Translations under genes and position numbers: made by a program
Part shown: positions 1-6,854 of the stretch, piece by piece
Position numbering within the stretch: position 1 is the first letter of the stretch
Layout of the letters: the number at the start of each line of letters is the position of its first letter
Assembly (NCBI GenBank): GCA_039807445.1
Contig: JBDHRG010000199.1
Location: 1-6,854, forward strand
From: JBDHRG01 sp039807445
GTDB taxonomy: Bacteria > Pseudomonadota > Gammaproteobacteria > Competibacterales > Competibacteraceae
Length of the DNA stretch: 6,854 bases
Direction: 5' to 3'
Notes under the pieces: generated by a model
Told to the model about the DNA's origin: nothing
What the model saw: only the letters and a program-made list of their open reading frames with translations
Databases searched by the model: none

Positions 1-1
1 C

Positions 2-2257
<2,256 letters not shown>

Positions 2258-2389
2258 ACCCACGCGTCACGGAGTCCGCTGCCCGGGATGGGTTCCAGCG
2301 CCGCCACGCTTGCAGCTCGGCGCCAGGGCGATTACCTTCGCGACGGGAAGAAACCATAACTCTGCACGCAGGGACCGCCCGGCGCCCCG
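2258..2389. other. Intergenic spacer between ppk1 and the first transglycosylase
   Basis: This 132-bp spacer has no convincing coding potential. About 20 bp after the ppk1 stop lies an imperfect hairpin: CGCTG-CCC (2277-2284) can pair with GGG (2290-2292) and CAGCG (2296-2300), with a GGGAT loop and a TTC bulge. No T-run follows, so it is not a standard intrinsic terminator and may be chance in GC-rich DNA. The right half, from about 2331 to 2362, is locally richer in A and T than its surroundings and carries the promoter candidate listed separately. Confidence 0.5.
2332..2360 (+). promoter_or_regulatory. Candidate sigma70-type promoter for the transglycosylase pair
   Basis: TTACCT (2332-2337, 3 of 6 matches to the -35 consensus) is separated by exactly 17 bp from CATAAC (2355-2360, 4 of 6 matches to the -10 consensus). 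The pair lies in the only A/T-enriched patch of this spacer. Transcription would start near 2367, giving a leader of about 23 nt. Position and spacing are right, but both boxes are weak, so this is a suggestion only. Confidence 0.3.
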
Positions 2390-3049
2390 ATGACCGTGAT
2401 CCGCTGCCTGACGCTGGCGCTCGGCGGCCTGCTGGCCTGGCCTGCCGCCGCTGACATCTATGCCTACCGCGACGCGCGCGGCGTGGTGCACATCACCAAT
2501 GTGCCCAACGACCCGCGCTTCGCGCGCGTGATGGCGACGCCGCGCTACGTACCGCCGAAGCCCAGGCCGATGCCCTTGCCCGTCGCCGTGCCCGTCGCGG
2601 CCTCCGCGGCGGCTTCGCCGCTGCTGCGCGGCCGCGGCGCGTTCGAAGCCAACCGGCTGCGCTACGGCGATGCGATCGCCGGCACCGCGCGCGTGCACGG
2701 GCTCGACCCGGCGCTGCTGCACGCGGTGATCCACGCCGAATCCGCGTTCGACCCGCTGGCGGTGTCGCCGGCCGGCGCGATGGGGCTGATGCAGCTGATG
2801 CCGGCCACCGCGGCGCGCTTCGGCGTGGTCAACGCCTTCGACCCGCGCGCCAACCTCGACGGCGGCGCGCGCTACCTGCGCGTACTGCTCGACCAGTTCG
2901 GCCAGCTGCCGCTCGCGCTGGCCGCGTACAACGCCGGCGAAAACACGGTGATCCGCAGCGGCTACGCGATCCCGGCGATCGCTGAGACGCAGACCTACGT
3001 CAGCCGCGTGCTCGATTTCTACGCGCGCTACCGCCGCCAGGGCCCATGA
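2390..3049 (+). CDS. Small secreted lytic transglycosylase with DUF4124 domain
   Basis: A 219-residue periplasmic murein hydrolase. Family-1 lytic transglycosylases cleave the MurNAc-GlcNAc bond of peptidoglycan and leave 1,6-anhydro-MurNAc ends. Residues 1-21 look like a Sec signal peptide, with the predicted cut after AAA21. Residues 22-50 (IYAYRDARGVVHITNVP) match DUF4124, a small domain common at the N-termini of proteobacterial envelope proteins. A Pro/Ala/Val-rich linker follows (about 52-78). The SLT domain spans about 90-210. Its catalytic acid is Glu117 in IHAESAF, followed by GAMGLMQLMPAT (129-140), LAAYNAGE (177-184) and AETQTYVSRV (198-207). ATG 2390 is the first possible start after the in-frame TAA at 2357-2359. 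The only ribosome-site-like element is GGGA at 2371-2374, rather far away at 15 nt. The gene overlaps the next by 4 bp (ATGA), so the two are very probably co-transcribed and translationally coupled. The exact physiological role is not evident. Confidence 0.92.
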   Translation: MTVIRCLTLALGGLLAWPAAADIYAYRDARGVVHITNVPNDPRFARVMATPRYVPPKPRPMPLPVAVPVAASAAASPLLRGRGAFEANRLRYGDAIAGTARVHGLDPALLHAVIHAESAFDPLAVSPAGAMGLMQLMPATAARFGVVNAFDPRANLDGGARYLRVLLDQFGQLPLALAAYNAGENTVIRSGYAIPAIAETQTYVSRVLDFYARYRRQGP

Positions 3050-4974
3050 CCCTCCGTCCCCGCACCGCCCCGCTGCGCGCGGCGCTCGCCGCGCTGCTCG
3101 CCTTCGCCGCCGCCGCGCACGCCGACGAGGCGGCGCAGCGCACCGCCTTCCTCGCTGCCGAAGCGGCGATCGCCGCCGGCGACACCGCGCGCGCACGCAC
3201 GCTCGAGGCCGGGCTCGCCGGCTATCCGCTGTTGCCCTACCTGCACTTGGCCGCGCTGGGCCGCGACCTGAAGGCGGCCGACAGCGCCGCGGTGCGCGCC
3301 TTCCTCGAGCAGCACCGGGACACCCCGCTCGCGCCGCGGCTGCGCACCGCCTGGCTGAAGGCGCTGGCCGGGCAGCGTCGCTGGGACGAGCTGATCGCCG
3401 ACTACCGCCCCGGCGCCGGCGCCGAACCCGAATGCGCGTGGCGCCGCGCGCTGCTCGAGCGCGGCAGGCCAGACGAGGCCGTCGCCGGGCTCGAGGCGCT
3501 GTGGCGCAAGCCGCAGCCGCTCCCCGCGCTGTGCGATGCGGTGGTCGAGGCCTGGGCCGGGCGCGGCGGGCTGAGCCCGGCGCTCGCCTGGGGGCGGCTC
3601 GCCGCGGCGTTCGCGGCCGGCAGCACCACCGCGGCGAGCGAGACGCTGCCGCGGCTGTCGACGGCCGACCAGCCCTGGGGCCGACTGTGGCTCGCGGTCG
3701 ACGCCGACCCGGCCAGGCTGCTCGAAGCGCCCGAGCTGCGCGGCGCCGATCCGCGCGCGCAGGCGATCGTGCTGCACGGACTGGGGCGCTGGATCGAGCG
3801 CGACTCGGCCGCTGCCGCACCGGCCTTCGACACGGTGCACGGTTGGGGCAGCCTGACGATCGCGACGCTGGCGCCGCTGGCGCGCCGGCTGGCGGTGCTG
3901 TTCGCCGCGCGCAACGATGCCGACGCCCGGCGCCGACTCGACGCCCTCCCCCCCGGCCTCGACGACGAGGCCAGCCGCGAGTGGCGCGTGCGCCTGGGGC
4001 TGGCGCAGGGCGACTGGGCCTACGCGCTCGCCGCGCTCGGGCGCATGCCGCCCGAACAGGCCGCCGACCCCGCCTGGCGCTACTGGAAGGCGCGCGCGCT
4101 CGAGGCGGGCGGCTCGCCCGAGGTCGCCATAACGCTGTACCGTGAGCTCGCCGGGCTGCGCGACTACTACGGCTTCCTCGCCGCCGAGCGCCTGCACCTG
4201 CCCTACGCGCTGAACGCGCGTCCGCTGGCACGCGACCAGGCGCTGGAAGCGCAGCTCGCGCAGCGGCCGGCGCTCGCGCGCGCGCGCGAACTGGTCGCGC
4301 TCGGGCGCAGCCGGGAAGCGCGCGCCGAGTGGGCTTTCGCGCTGGACCAGGCGTCCGCGGCCGAGCTCGCTTCCGCCGCCCGGCTCGCCGGCGACTGGGG
4401 CTGGCACGGCCAGGCGATCGTGACGCTGGCGCGCGCCGGGGTCTGGGATGCGCTCGAGCTGCGCTTCCCGACGCCGTGGCGCGACGAAGTCACGGCGGCC
4501 GCGCGCGCGACCGGGCTGCCCGGCGCCTGGGTGTACGCGATCATGCGCCAGGAGAGCGCGCTCGCCCCCGACGCGCGTTCGGGCGCCGGCGCACTCGGGC
4601 TGATGCAGCTCCTGCCCGGCACCGGCCGCGACGTCGCCGCCAGGGCCGGGCTGGCGTTCGCGGGCTCGGCGACGCTGCTCGCGCCCGACGCCAACATCGC
4701 GCTCGGCGCGCGCTACCTGCGCGAACTCGCCGAGCGCTTCCAGGGCGATCCGGTGCTGGCGACCGCGGCGTACAACGCCGGCCCGAGCCGCGTGCGCCAG
4801 TGGCTGCCGGCGGTCCCGGTCGACGCCGACGTCTGGATCGAAACCATCCCCTACGCCGAGACGCGCACCTACGTGAAGCGGATCTGGGAATACCGGGCGA
4901 TCTACGAAGCCCGCCTCGGCCAGCCGCCGCGCGGCTTCGCGCTCGAGCGCATCGGCACGGCGGCATCGGGCTGA
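3046..4974 (+). CDS. slt: Soluble lytic murein transglycosylase (Slt70 type)
   Basis: A periplasmic exo-type lytic transglycosylase that trims peptidoglycan strands to 1,6-anhydromuropeptides for recycling. The 642-residue length matches E. coli Slt precursors (about 645). Residues 1-26 form a signal peptide ending AHA26|D. Residues about 27-450 are Ala/Leu/Arg-rich helical-repeat sequence, as in the doughnut-shaped U and L domains of Slt70. A typical linker motif, RDYYGFLAAERL, lies near 370-381. The catalytic SLT domain occupies about 485-625, with catalytic Glu503 in MRQESAL. After it come GALGLMQLLPGTG (about 513-525), TAAYNAGPSRVRQWL (near 571) and YAETRTYVKRIWEY (near 604). The start codon ATG overlaps the previous stop as ATGA, which favours translational coupling. 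No frameshift or missing motif is seen. The gene converges on phhB with 28 bp between the stops. Slt70 identity is strong from domain order and length; sequence in the N-terminal repeats diverges widely in this family. Confidence 0.95.
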   Translation: MTLRPRTAPLRAALAALLAFAAAAHADEAAQRTAFLAAEAAIAAGDTARARTLEAGLAGYPLLPYLHLAALGRDLKAADSAAVRAFLEQHRDTPLAPRLRTAWLKALAGQRRWDELIADYRPGAGAEPECAWRRALLERGRPDEAVAGLEALWRKPQPLPALCDAVVEAWAGRGGLSPALAWGRLAAAFAAGSTTAASETLPRLSTADQPWGRLWLAVDADPARLLEAPELRGADPRAQAIVLHGLGRWIERDSAAAAPAFDTVHGWGSLTIATLAPLARRLAVLFAARNDADARRRLDALPPGLDDEASREWRVRLGLAQGDWAYALAALGRMPPEQAADPAWRYWKARALEAGGSPEVAITLYRELAGLRDYYGFLAAERLHLPYALNARPLARDQALEAQLAQRPALARARELVALGRSREARAEWAFALDQASAAELASAARLAGDWGWHGQAIVTLARAGVWDALELRFPTPWRDEVTAAARATGLPGAWVYAIMRQESALAPDARSGAGALGLMQLLPGTGRDVAARAGLAFAGSATLLAPDANIALGARYLRELAERFQGDPVLATAAYNAGPSRVRQWLPAVPVDADVWIETIPYAETRTYVKRIWEYRAIYEARLGQPPRGFALERIGTAASG

Positions 4975-4983
4975 TGCACCGCC
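4959..4983. terminator. Weak hairpin over the slt stop codon
   Basis: GGCG (4959-4962) plus GCATC (4963-4967) can pair with GATGC (4973-4977) and CGCC (4980-4983), with a GGGCT loop and a 2-nt AC bulge. The slt TGA (4972-4974) lies at the loop/arm border. This sits at the slt end of the 28-bp gap between convergent slt and phhB, where a shared transcription stop would be useful. No T-run follows on either strand, so intrinsic termination is doubtful. Confidence 0.2.
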
Positions 4984-5002
4984 CGAGCCGTGGCGAGCCG
5001 GA

Positions 5003-5338
5003 TCAACCGTCGGCGTACAACTCGTCGACCCTGGCGGCCATGATGAAGTCGTTGTCGTGCAGCCCGCCGATCTTGTGGGTCCAGAACGTCACTTCGGCGT
5101 AGCCCCAGCCGAAGGCGATGTCGGGGTGGTGGCCCTGCTGCTCGGCGACGTCGCCGACGCGGTTGACGAAGGCCAGCGCTTGCGCGAAGCCTTTGAAGGT
5201 GAAGCGTCGGCGCAGGCGGGTGGCATCGTCCGACAGCGTCCATTCGGGCACCTCGGCCAGGCGCGCCCTGGCCTCCTCGGGCGTCAGCGGCGGTACGCCG
5301 CCGCGGCAGGGGACGCAGGATTGCTGACTCAGGCCCAT
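5003..5338 (-). CDS. phhB: Pterin-4a-carbinolamine dehydratase
   Basis: This cytoplasmic enzyme dehydrates 4a-hydroxytetrahydrobiopterin to quinonoid dihydropterin, recycling the pterin cofactor of aromatic amino acid hydroxylases. The 111 residues match the usual length. The catalytic histidines are visible: GHHPD at 69-73 (His70, His71) and THK at 87-89 (His88). The His71-His88 spacing of 17 equals that of mammalian DCoH His62/His79. The C-terminus GLHDNDFIMAARVDELY (92-108) is typical. An N-terminal CVPC (8-11) before GGVPPLTPEEA is common in proteobacterial members. The start is set by AGGAGG at 5347-5352 (minus strand), 8 nt before ATG 5338; a longer reading to 5422 would run into nudJ and lacks homology. 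It is convergent with slt and divergent from nudJ. No phenylalanine hydroxylase gene (phhA) is in the window, so the hydroxylase partner is unknown. Comparative work has also linked this family to molybdopterin metabolism, and a molybdoenzyme operon lies nearby. Confidence 0.95.
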   Translation of the reverse strand: MGLSQQSCVPCRGGVPPLTPEEARARLAEVPEWTLSDDATRLRRRFTFKGFAQALAFVNRVGDVAEQQGHHPDIAFGWGYAEVTFWTHKIGGLHDNDFIMAARVDELYADG

Positions 5339-5346
5339 GGCTTCGC

Positions 5347-5352
5347 CCTCCT
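5347..5352 (-). promoter_or_regulatory. Strong Shine-Dalgarno site of phhB
   Basis: On the minus strand this reads AGGAGG, a perfect Shine-Dalgarno core, 8 nt upstream of ATG 5338. It fixes the phhB start against the upstream in-frame ATG at 5422. It lies in the 62-bp divergent phhB/nudJ intergenic region, in which I could not identify a convincing -35/-10 pair in either direction. Confidence 0.8.
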
Positions 5353-5400
5353 CGTTCGCGTTACCGTTCTGCCAGTCTAGCCGCCCGAGAGCACCTGCCG

Positions 5401-5850
5401 ATGCCACGCACCTGGTTCGCACACCTGACCGTCGCCACCGTCGTCGAGCGCGGCGGCACCTTCCTCTTGGTCGAAGAGGACAAGGGCCAGGGCCCGGTAT
5501 TCAATCAGCCCGCCGGCCACCTCGAGGACGGCGAGACGCTGCCCGAGGCCGCGGTGCGCGAGACGCTCGAGGAGACCGGCTGGGACGTCGCCCCCGAGGC
5601 ACTGGTCGGGCTGTACCAGTGGCGCGCGCCGAACGGCGAGACCTTCGTGCGCGCCTGCTTCGCGGCGCGGGCGCTGGTACACCACCCCGAGCGCGCGCTC
5701 GACGCGGGCATCGTCGCCGCGCGCTGGCTGACGCGCACCGAGCTCGCCGACGGCGGGTATCGCCCGCGCAGCCCGCTGGTGCTGCGCGCGATCGACGACT
5801 TCCTCGCCGGACGGCGTTACCCGCTCGAGCTGCTGCAGCACGTCGTCTGA
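5401..5850 (+). CDS. nudJ: Nudix hydrolase, NudJ-like phosphatase
   Basis: A 149-residue cytoplasmic Nudix protein. The Nudix box runs from Gly39 to Trp61 and fits GX5EX7REUXEEXGU: Gly39, Glu45, Arg53-Glu54, Glu57-Glu58 and Gly60, so the metal-binding glutamates are all present. Flanking motifs point to the NudJ (YmfB) subfamily: HLTVATVV at the N-terminus, FNQPAGHLE just before the box, YQWRAPNGE at 72-80, and RSPLVLRAIDDFLAGRRYPLE at the C-terminus. All have close counterparts in E. coli NudJ (153 residues). E. coli NudJ releases phosphate from nucleoside tri- and diphosphates and from hydroxymethylpyrimidine pyrophosphate (thiamin pathway). The same activities are inferred here, but substrate preference cannot be read from sequence. 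ATG 5401 aligns with the E. coli start; a weak GAGAG site lies 9 nt upstream. It is divergent from phhB and convergent with narI, whose stop lies 9 bp away. The mnmA gene that neighbours nudJ in E. coli is absent here. Confidence 0.93.
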   Translation: MPRTWFAHLTVATVVERGGTFLLVEEDKGQGPVFNQPAGHLEDGETLPEAAVRETLEETGWDVAPEALVGLYQWRAPNGETFVRACFAARALVHHPERALDAGIVAARWLTRTELADGGYRPRSPLVLRAIDDFLAGRRYPLELLQHVV

Positions 5851-5865
5851 GATGCCGCCTCAGCG
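5844..5865. terminator. Inverted repeat holding both convergent stop codons
   Basis: CTGAG (5847-5851) and CTCAG (5859-5863) form a perfect 5-bp stem around the loop ATGCCGC. A further CG/CG pairing (5844-5845 with 5864-5865) is possible across a one-base bulge at 5846. The nudJ TGA (5848-5850) and the narI stop (5860-5862 on the minus strand) lie in opposite arms. A bidirectional transcription stop is conceivable, but there are no flanking T-runs. Two facing TGA codons already give 3 bp of symmetry for free. Confidence 0.25.
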
Positions 5866-6540
5866 CTGGCGCACGATCTGGTAGCCCTGCCGGCCCAGGT
5901 ACCACACCGGGGCGCTCCAGATGTGCACCAGGCGCGAGAACGGGAACACCAGGAAGATGGTCATCCCCAGCAGCAGGTGCAGTCTGAACAGCAGGCCCAC
6001 CCCCTCCAGCGCCTCGACCGCGCCGCTGCGGAAGGTGACGATGCGCTGGGCCCAGTCGGCCAGCTTGATCATGTTGCCGCCATCGAGGTGGAACAGCGAC
6101 ACCGGCAGGGTCAGCAGCCCCAGGATCAGCTGCGCGTAGATCAGGAACAGGATGAAGAAATCCATCCGCGTGGTGTTGGCCCGCACCCGCGGGTCGGTCA
6201 GCCGCCGGCGGACCAGCAGCGTCAGGCCGGCGAAGCACATGGCGCCGAAGACGCCGCCGGCAATCACCGCCATGAGCTGCTTGCTGGTCGGCGTCAGCCC
6301 GAAGTAGGGATACCACGAGTGGGGCATCAGCAGGCCGACGAAGTGGCCGACGAACAGCAGCAGGATGCCGACGTGGAACAGGTTGCTGGCCAGGCGGAAG
6401 CCCTGGGTGCGCAGCATCTGGCTGGAGTCGGCCTTCCAGGTGTACTGGTCGCGTTCGAAGCGCACCAGACTGCCGAGCAGGAACACCATGCCCGCCACAT
6501 AGGGGTAGTAACCGAACAGCAGTTGGTTCAGGTAGGACAT
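5860..6540 (-). CDS. narI: Respiratory nitrate reductase gamma subunit (cytochrome b)
   Basis: NarI is the membrane diheme b subunit that oxidises quinol and passes electrons through NarH to the molybdenum subunit NarG on the cytoplasmic side. The 226 residues match the usual 225. Five membrane segments are visible at about 5-27, 53-72, 88-110, 127-147 and 183-203. The four heme ligands of E. coli (His56, His66, His187, His205) are His56 and His66 in NLFHVGILLLFVGHF, then His188 and His206 in RLHLLLG and LVHIWSAP. The one-residue shift reflects a single insertion in the loop after residue 66. Lys87 corresponds to the quinol-site Lys86. The motifs SSQMLRTQG and NTTRMD are also typical. GGGAGGG at 6545-6551 (minus strand), 4 nt before the ATG, supports the start. 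It lies 41 bp after narH on the same strand and is clearly co-transcribed with it. No narJ separates them. Regulation would act at the operon promoter, outside this window. Confidence 0.97.
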   Translation of the reverse strand: MSYLNQLLFGYYPYVAGMVFLLGSLVRFERDQYTWKADSSQMLRTQGFRLASNLFHVGILLLFVGHFVGLLMPHSWYPYFGLTPTSKQLMAVIAGGVFGAMCFAGLTLLVRRRLTDPRVRANTTRMDFFILFLIYAQLILGLLTLPVSLFHLDGGNMIKLADWAQRIVTFRSGAVEALEGVGLLFRLHLLLGMTIFLVFPFSRLVHIWSAPVWYLGRQGYQIVRQR

Positions 6541-6581
6541 GCCACCCTCCCGGTAGAGCGATGGTTGACGTCGGCGCGCGC
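6541..6581 (-). other. narH-narI intergenic gap, no narJ
   Basis: This 41-bp gap separates the narH TAG from the narI ATG. It contains the narI ribosome site (GGGAGGG) and a short GC palindrome, GGCGCGCGCC, that begins with the G of the narH stop. In the canonical narGHJI operon the roughly 200-codon chaperone gene narJ occupies this place; there is no remnant of it here. Confidence 0.85.
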
Positions 6582-6854
6582 CTAGCGGTGCGGGGGTTCG
6601 ACCCGGATCGGGATCGCCTTGCCCATGTTGGCCTTCTTGACGCTGAACAGGTTGGCCCGGCTGGTGCCGTTGGCGCAGGCGTTGCCGAAGCTGAAGCCGC
6701 AGCCGCCGCGCTCGTTGAAGGCGTCGTAGGTGCTCGATGCGTACTCGCGGTGGGTGGTCGGGATCACGAAGCGGTCCTCGTAGTTGGCGATCGCCATGTA
6801 GCGGTACATGCTCTCGACCTGGTCGAGGCGCAACCCCACCTGGTCGAGCACGTC
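6582..6854 (-). CDS. narH: Respiratory nitrate reductase beta subunit, C-terminal part
   Basis: Only the last 90 codons are in the window; the rest lies beyond the right edge. NarH is the cytoplasmic iron-sulfur subunit that carries electrons from NarI to NarG. The fragment contains the diagnostic C-terminal block MYRYMAIANYEDRFVIP followed by THRE, then GGCGFSFGNAC and SRANLFSVKK, closely resembling the E. coli NarH C-terminus (MAIANYEDRFV, THRE, GCGF.FG..C, NLF). The iron-sulfur ligand cysteines of the family lie in the N-terminal part and cannot be checked here. The frame is open to the window end; the GTG at 6851 is an internal Val codon, not a start. The gene ends in TAG and is followed directly by narI. 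narG is expected upstream of it, off the right edge. Confidence 0.95.
   Translation of the reverse strand, partial: DVLDQVGLRLDQVESMYRYMAIANYEDRFVIPTTHREYASSTYDAFNERGGCGFSFGNACANGTSRANLFSVKKANMGKAIPIRVEPPHR

Noticed and set aside
2267..4231. 654-codon open frame on the minus strand opposite both transglycosylases
   Set aside because: It is Arg/Ala/Pro-rich low-complexity translation with no recognisable domain, lying antisense to two strongly supported genes. This is typical of GC-rich DNA, where stop codons are rare.
3028..4407. 459-codon open frame on the minus strand opposite slt
   Set aside because: It has a Gly/Arg/Gln-rich composition without domains and lies fully antisense to slt, whose motifs and length are intact.
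4984..5001. Direct repeat CGAGCCG-TGG-CGAGCCG between slt and phhB
   Set aside because: It is only two 7-bp GC-rich copies, with no further units and no flanking structure. This is expected by chance at this base composition.
4329..5102. Long plus-strand frames (3432-4145, 4329-5102) inside slt
   Set aside because: They are +1/+2 frame shadows with Arg-rich translation and no homology. No frameshift in slt is needed, since the 642-codon frame is continuous with all its motifs.
5353..5400. Possible promoter boxes (TTACCG, TAGACT) in the phhB/nudJ divergent gap
   Set aside because: No -35/-10 pair with acceptable spacing could be assembled in either direction, although promoters presumably exist near here.
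5339..5422. Extended N-terminus of phhB starting at 5422
   Set aside because: The extra 28 residues have no family match and would overlap the nudJ start. A perfect AGGAGG sits directly before the ATG at 5338.
5501..6316. 271-codon minus-strand frame overlapping nudJ and narI
   Set aside because: It is out of frame with NarI on the same strand and antisense to nudJ. Both real genes carry complete family motifs, while this frame carries none.
5923..6585. 220-codon plus-strand frame rich in His, Gln and Glu opposite narI
   Set aside because: The unusual His/Gln composition is the complement of narI hydrophobic and Trp/Cys codons, not a real domain. It is an exact antisense shadow of narI.

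Overview
This is a 6.85-kb, very GC-rich (about 70% by eye) chromosomal window that reads as ordinary, densely packed bacterial DNA. The protein families (PPK1, Slt-type lytic transglycosylases, a NudJ-like Nudix hydrolase, a membrane-bound nitrate reductase) and the codon bias suggest a denitrifying or nitrate-respiring betaproteobacterium, perhaps of the Rhodocyclales. That placement is an inference from gene content and composition, not from a marker gene.

Layout from left to right. (1) Positions 2-2257, plus strand: polyphosphate kinase ppk1, nearly complete or complete, with an Ala/Pro-rich N-terminal extension. Its true start may lie off the left edge. (2) A 132-bp spacer with a possible promoter. 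(3) Positions 2390-4974, plus strand: two secreted lytic transglycosylases in tandem that share an ATGA stop/start overlap. The first is a small DUF4124-plus-SLT protein and the second a full-length Slt70-type enzyme. (4) Positions 5003-5338, minus strand: a pterin-4a-carbinolamine dehydratase (phhB), convergent with slt. (5) Positions 5401-5850, plus strand: a NudJ-type Nudix phosphatase, divergent from phhB. (6) Positions 5860-6854, minus strand: the end of a respiratory nitrate reductase operon, with the C-terminus of narH followed after 41 bp by complete narI. The narI stop lies 9 bp from the nudJ stop.

Functionally there are three separate themes: polyphosphate storage (ppk1), periplasmic murein turnover (the tandem transglycosylases) and anaerobic nitrate respiration (narHI). 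Two small housekeeping enzymes, phhB and nudJ, sit between the last two. The least ordinary feature is that narI follows narH directly, with no narJ chaperone gene in its usual place and none after narI. A second, weaker point is a PCD-family gene within about 0.5 kb of a molybdoenzyme operon. I see no mobile element, CRISPR array, tRNA, rRNA or prophage, and no convincing sign of an undescribed system. No gene-free stretch exceeds 132 bp. The many long ORFs in other frames are GC-rich shadows.
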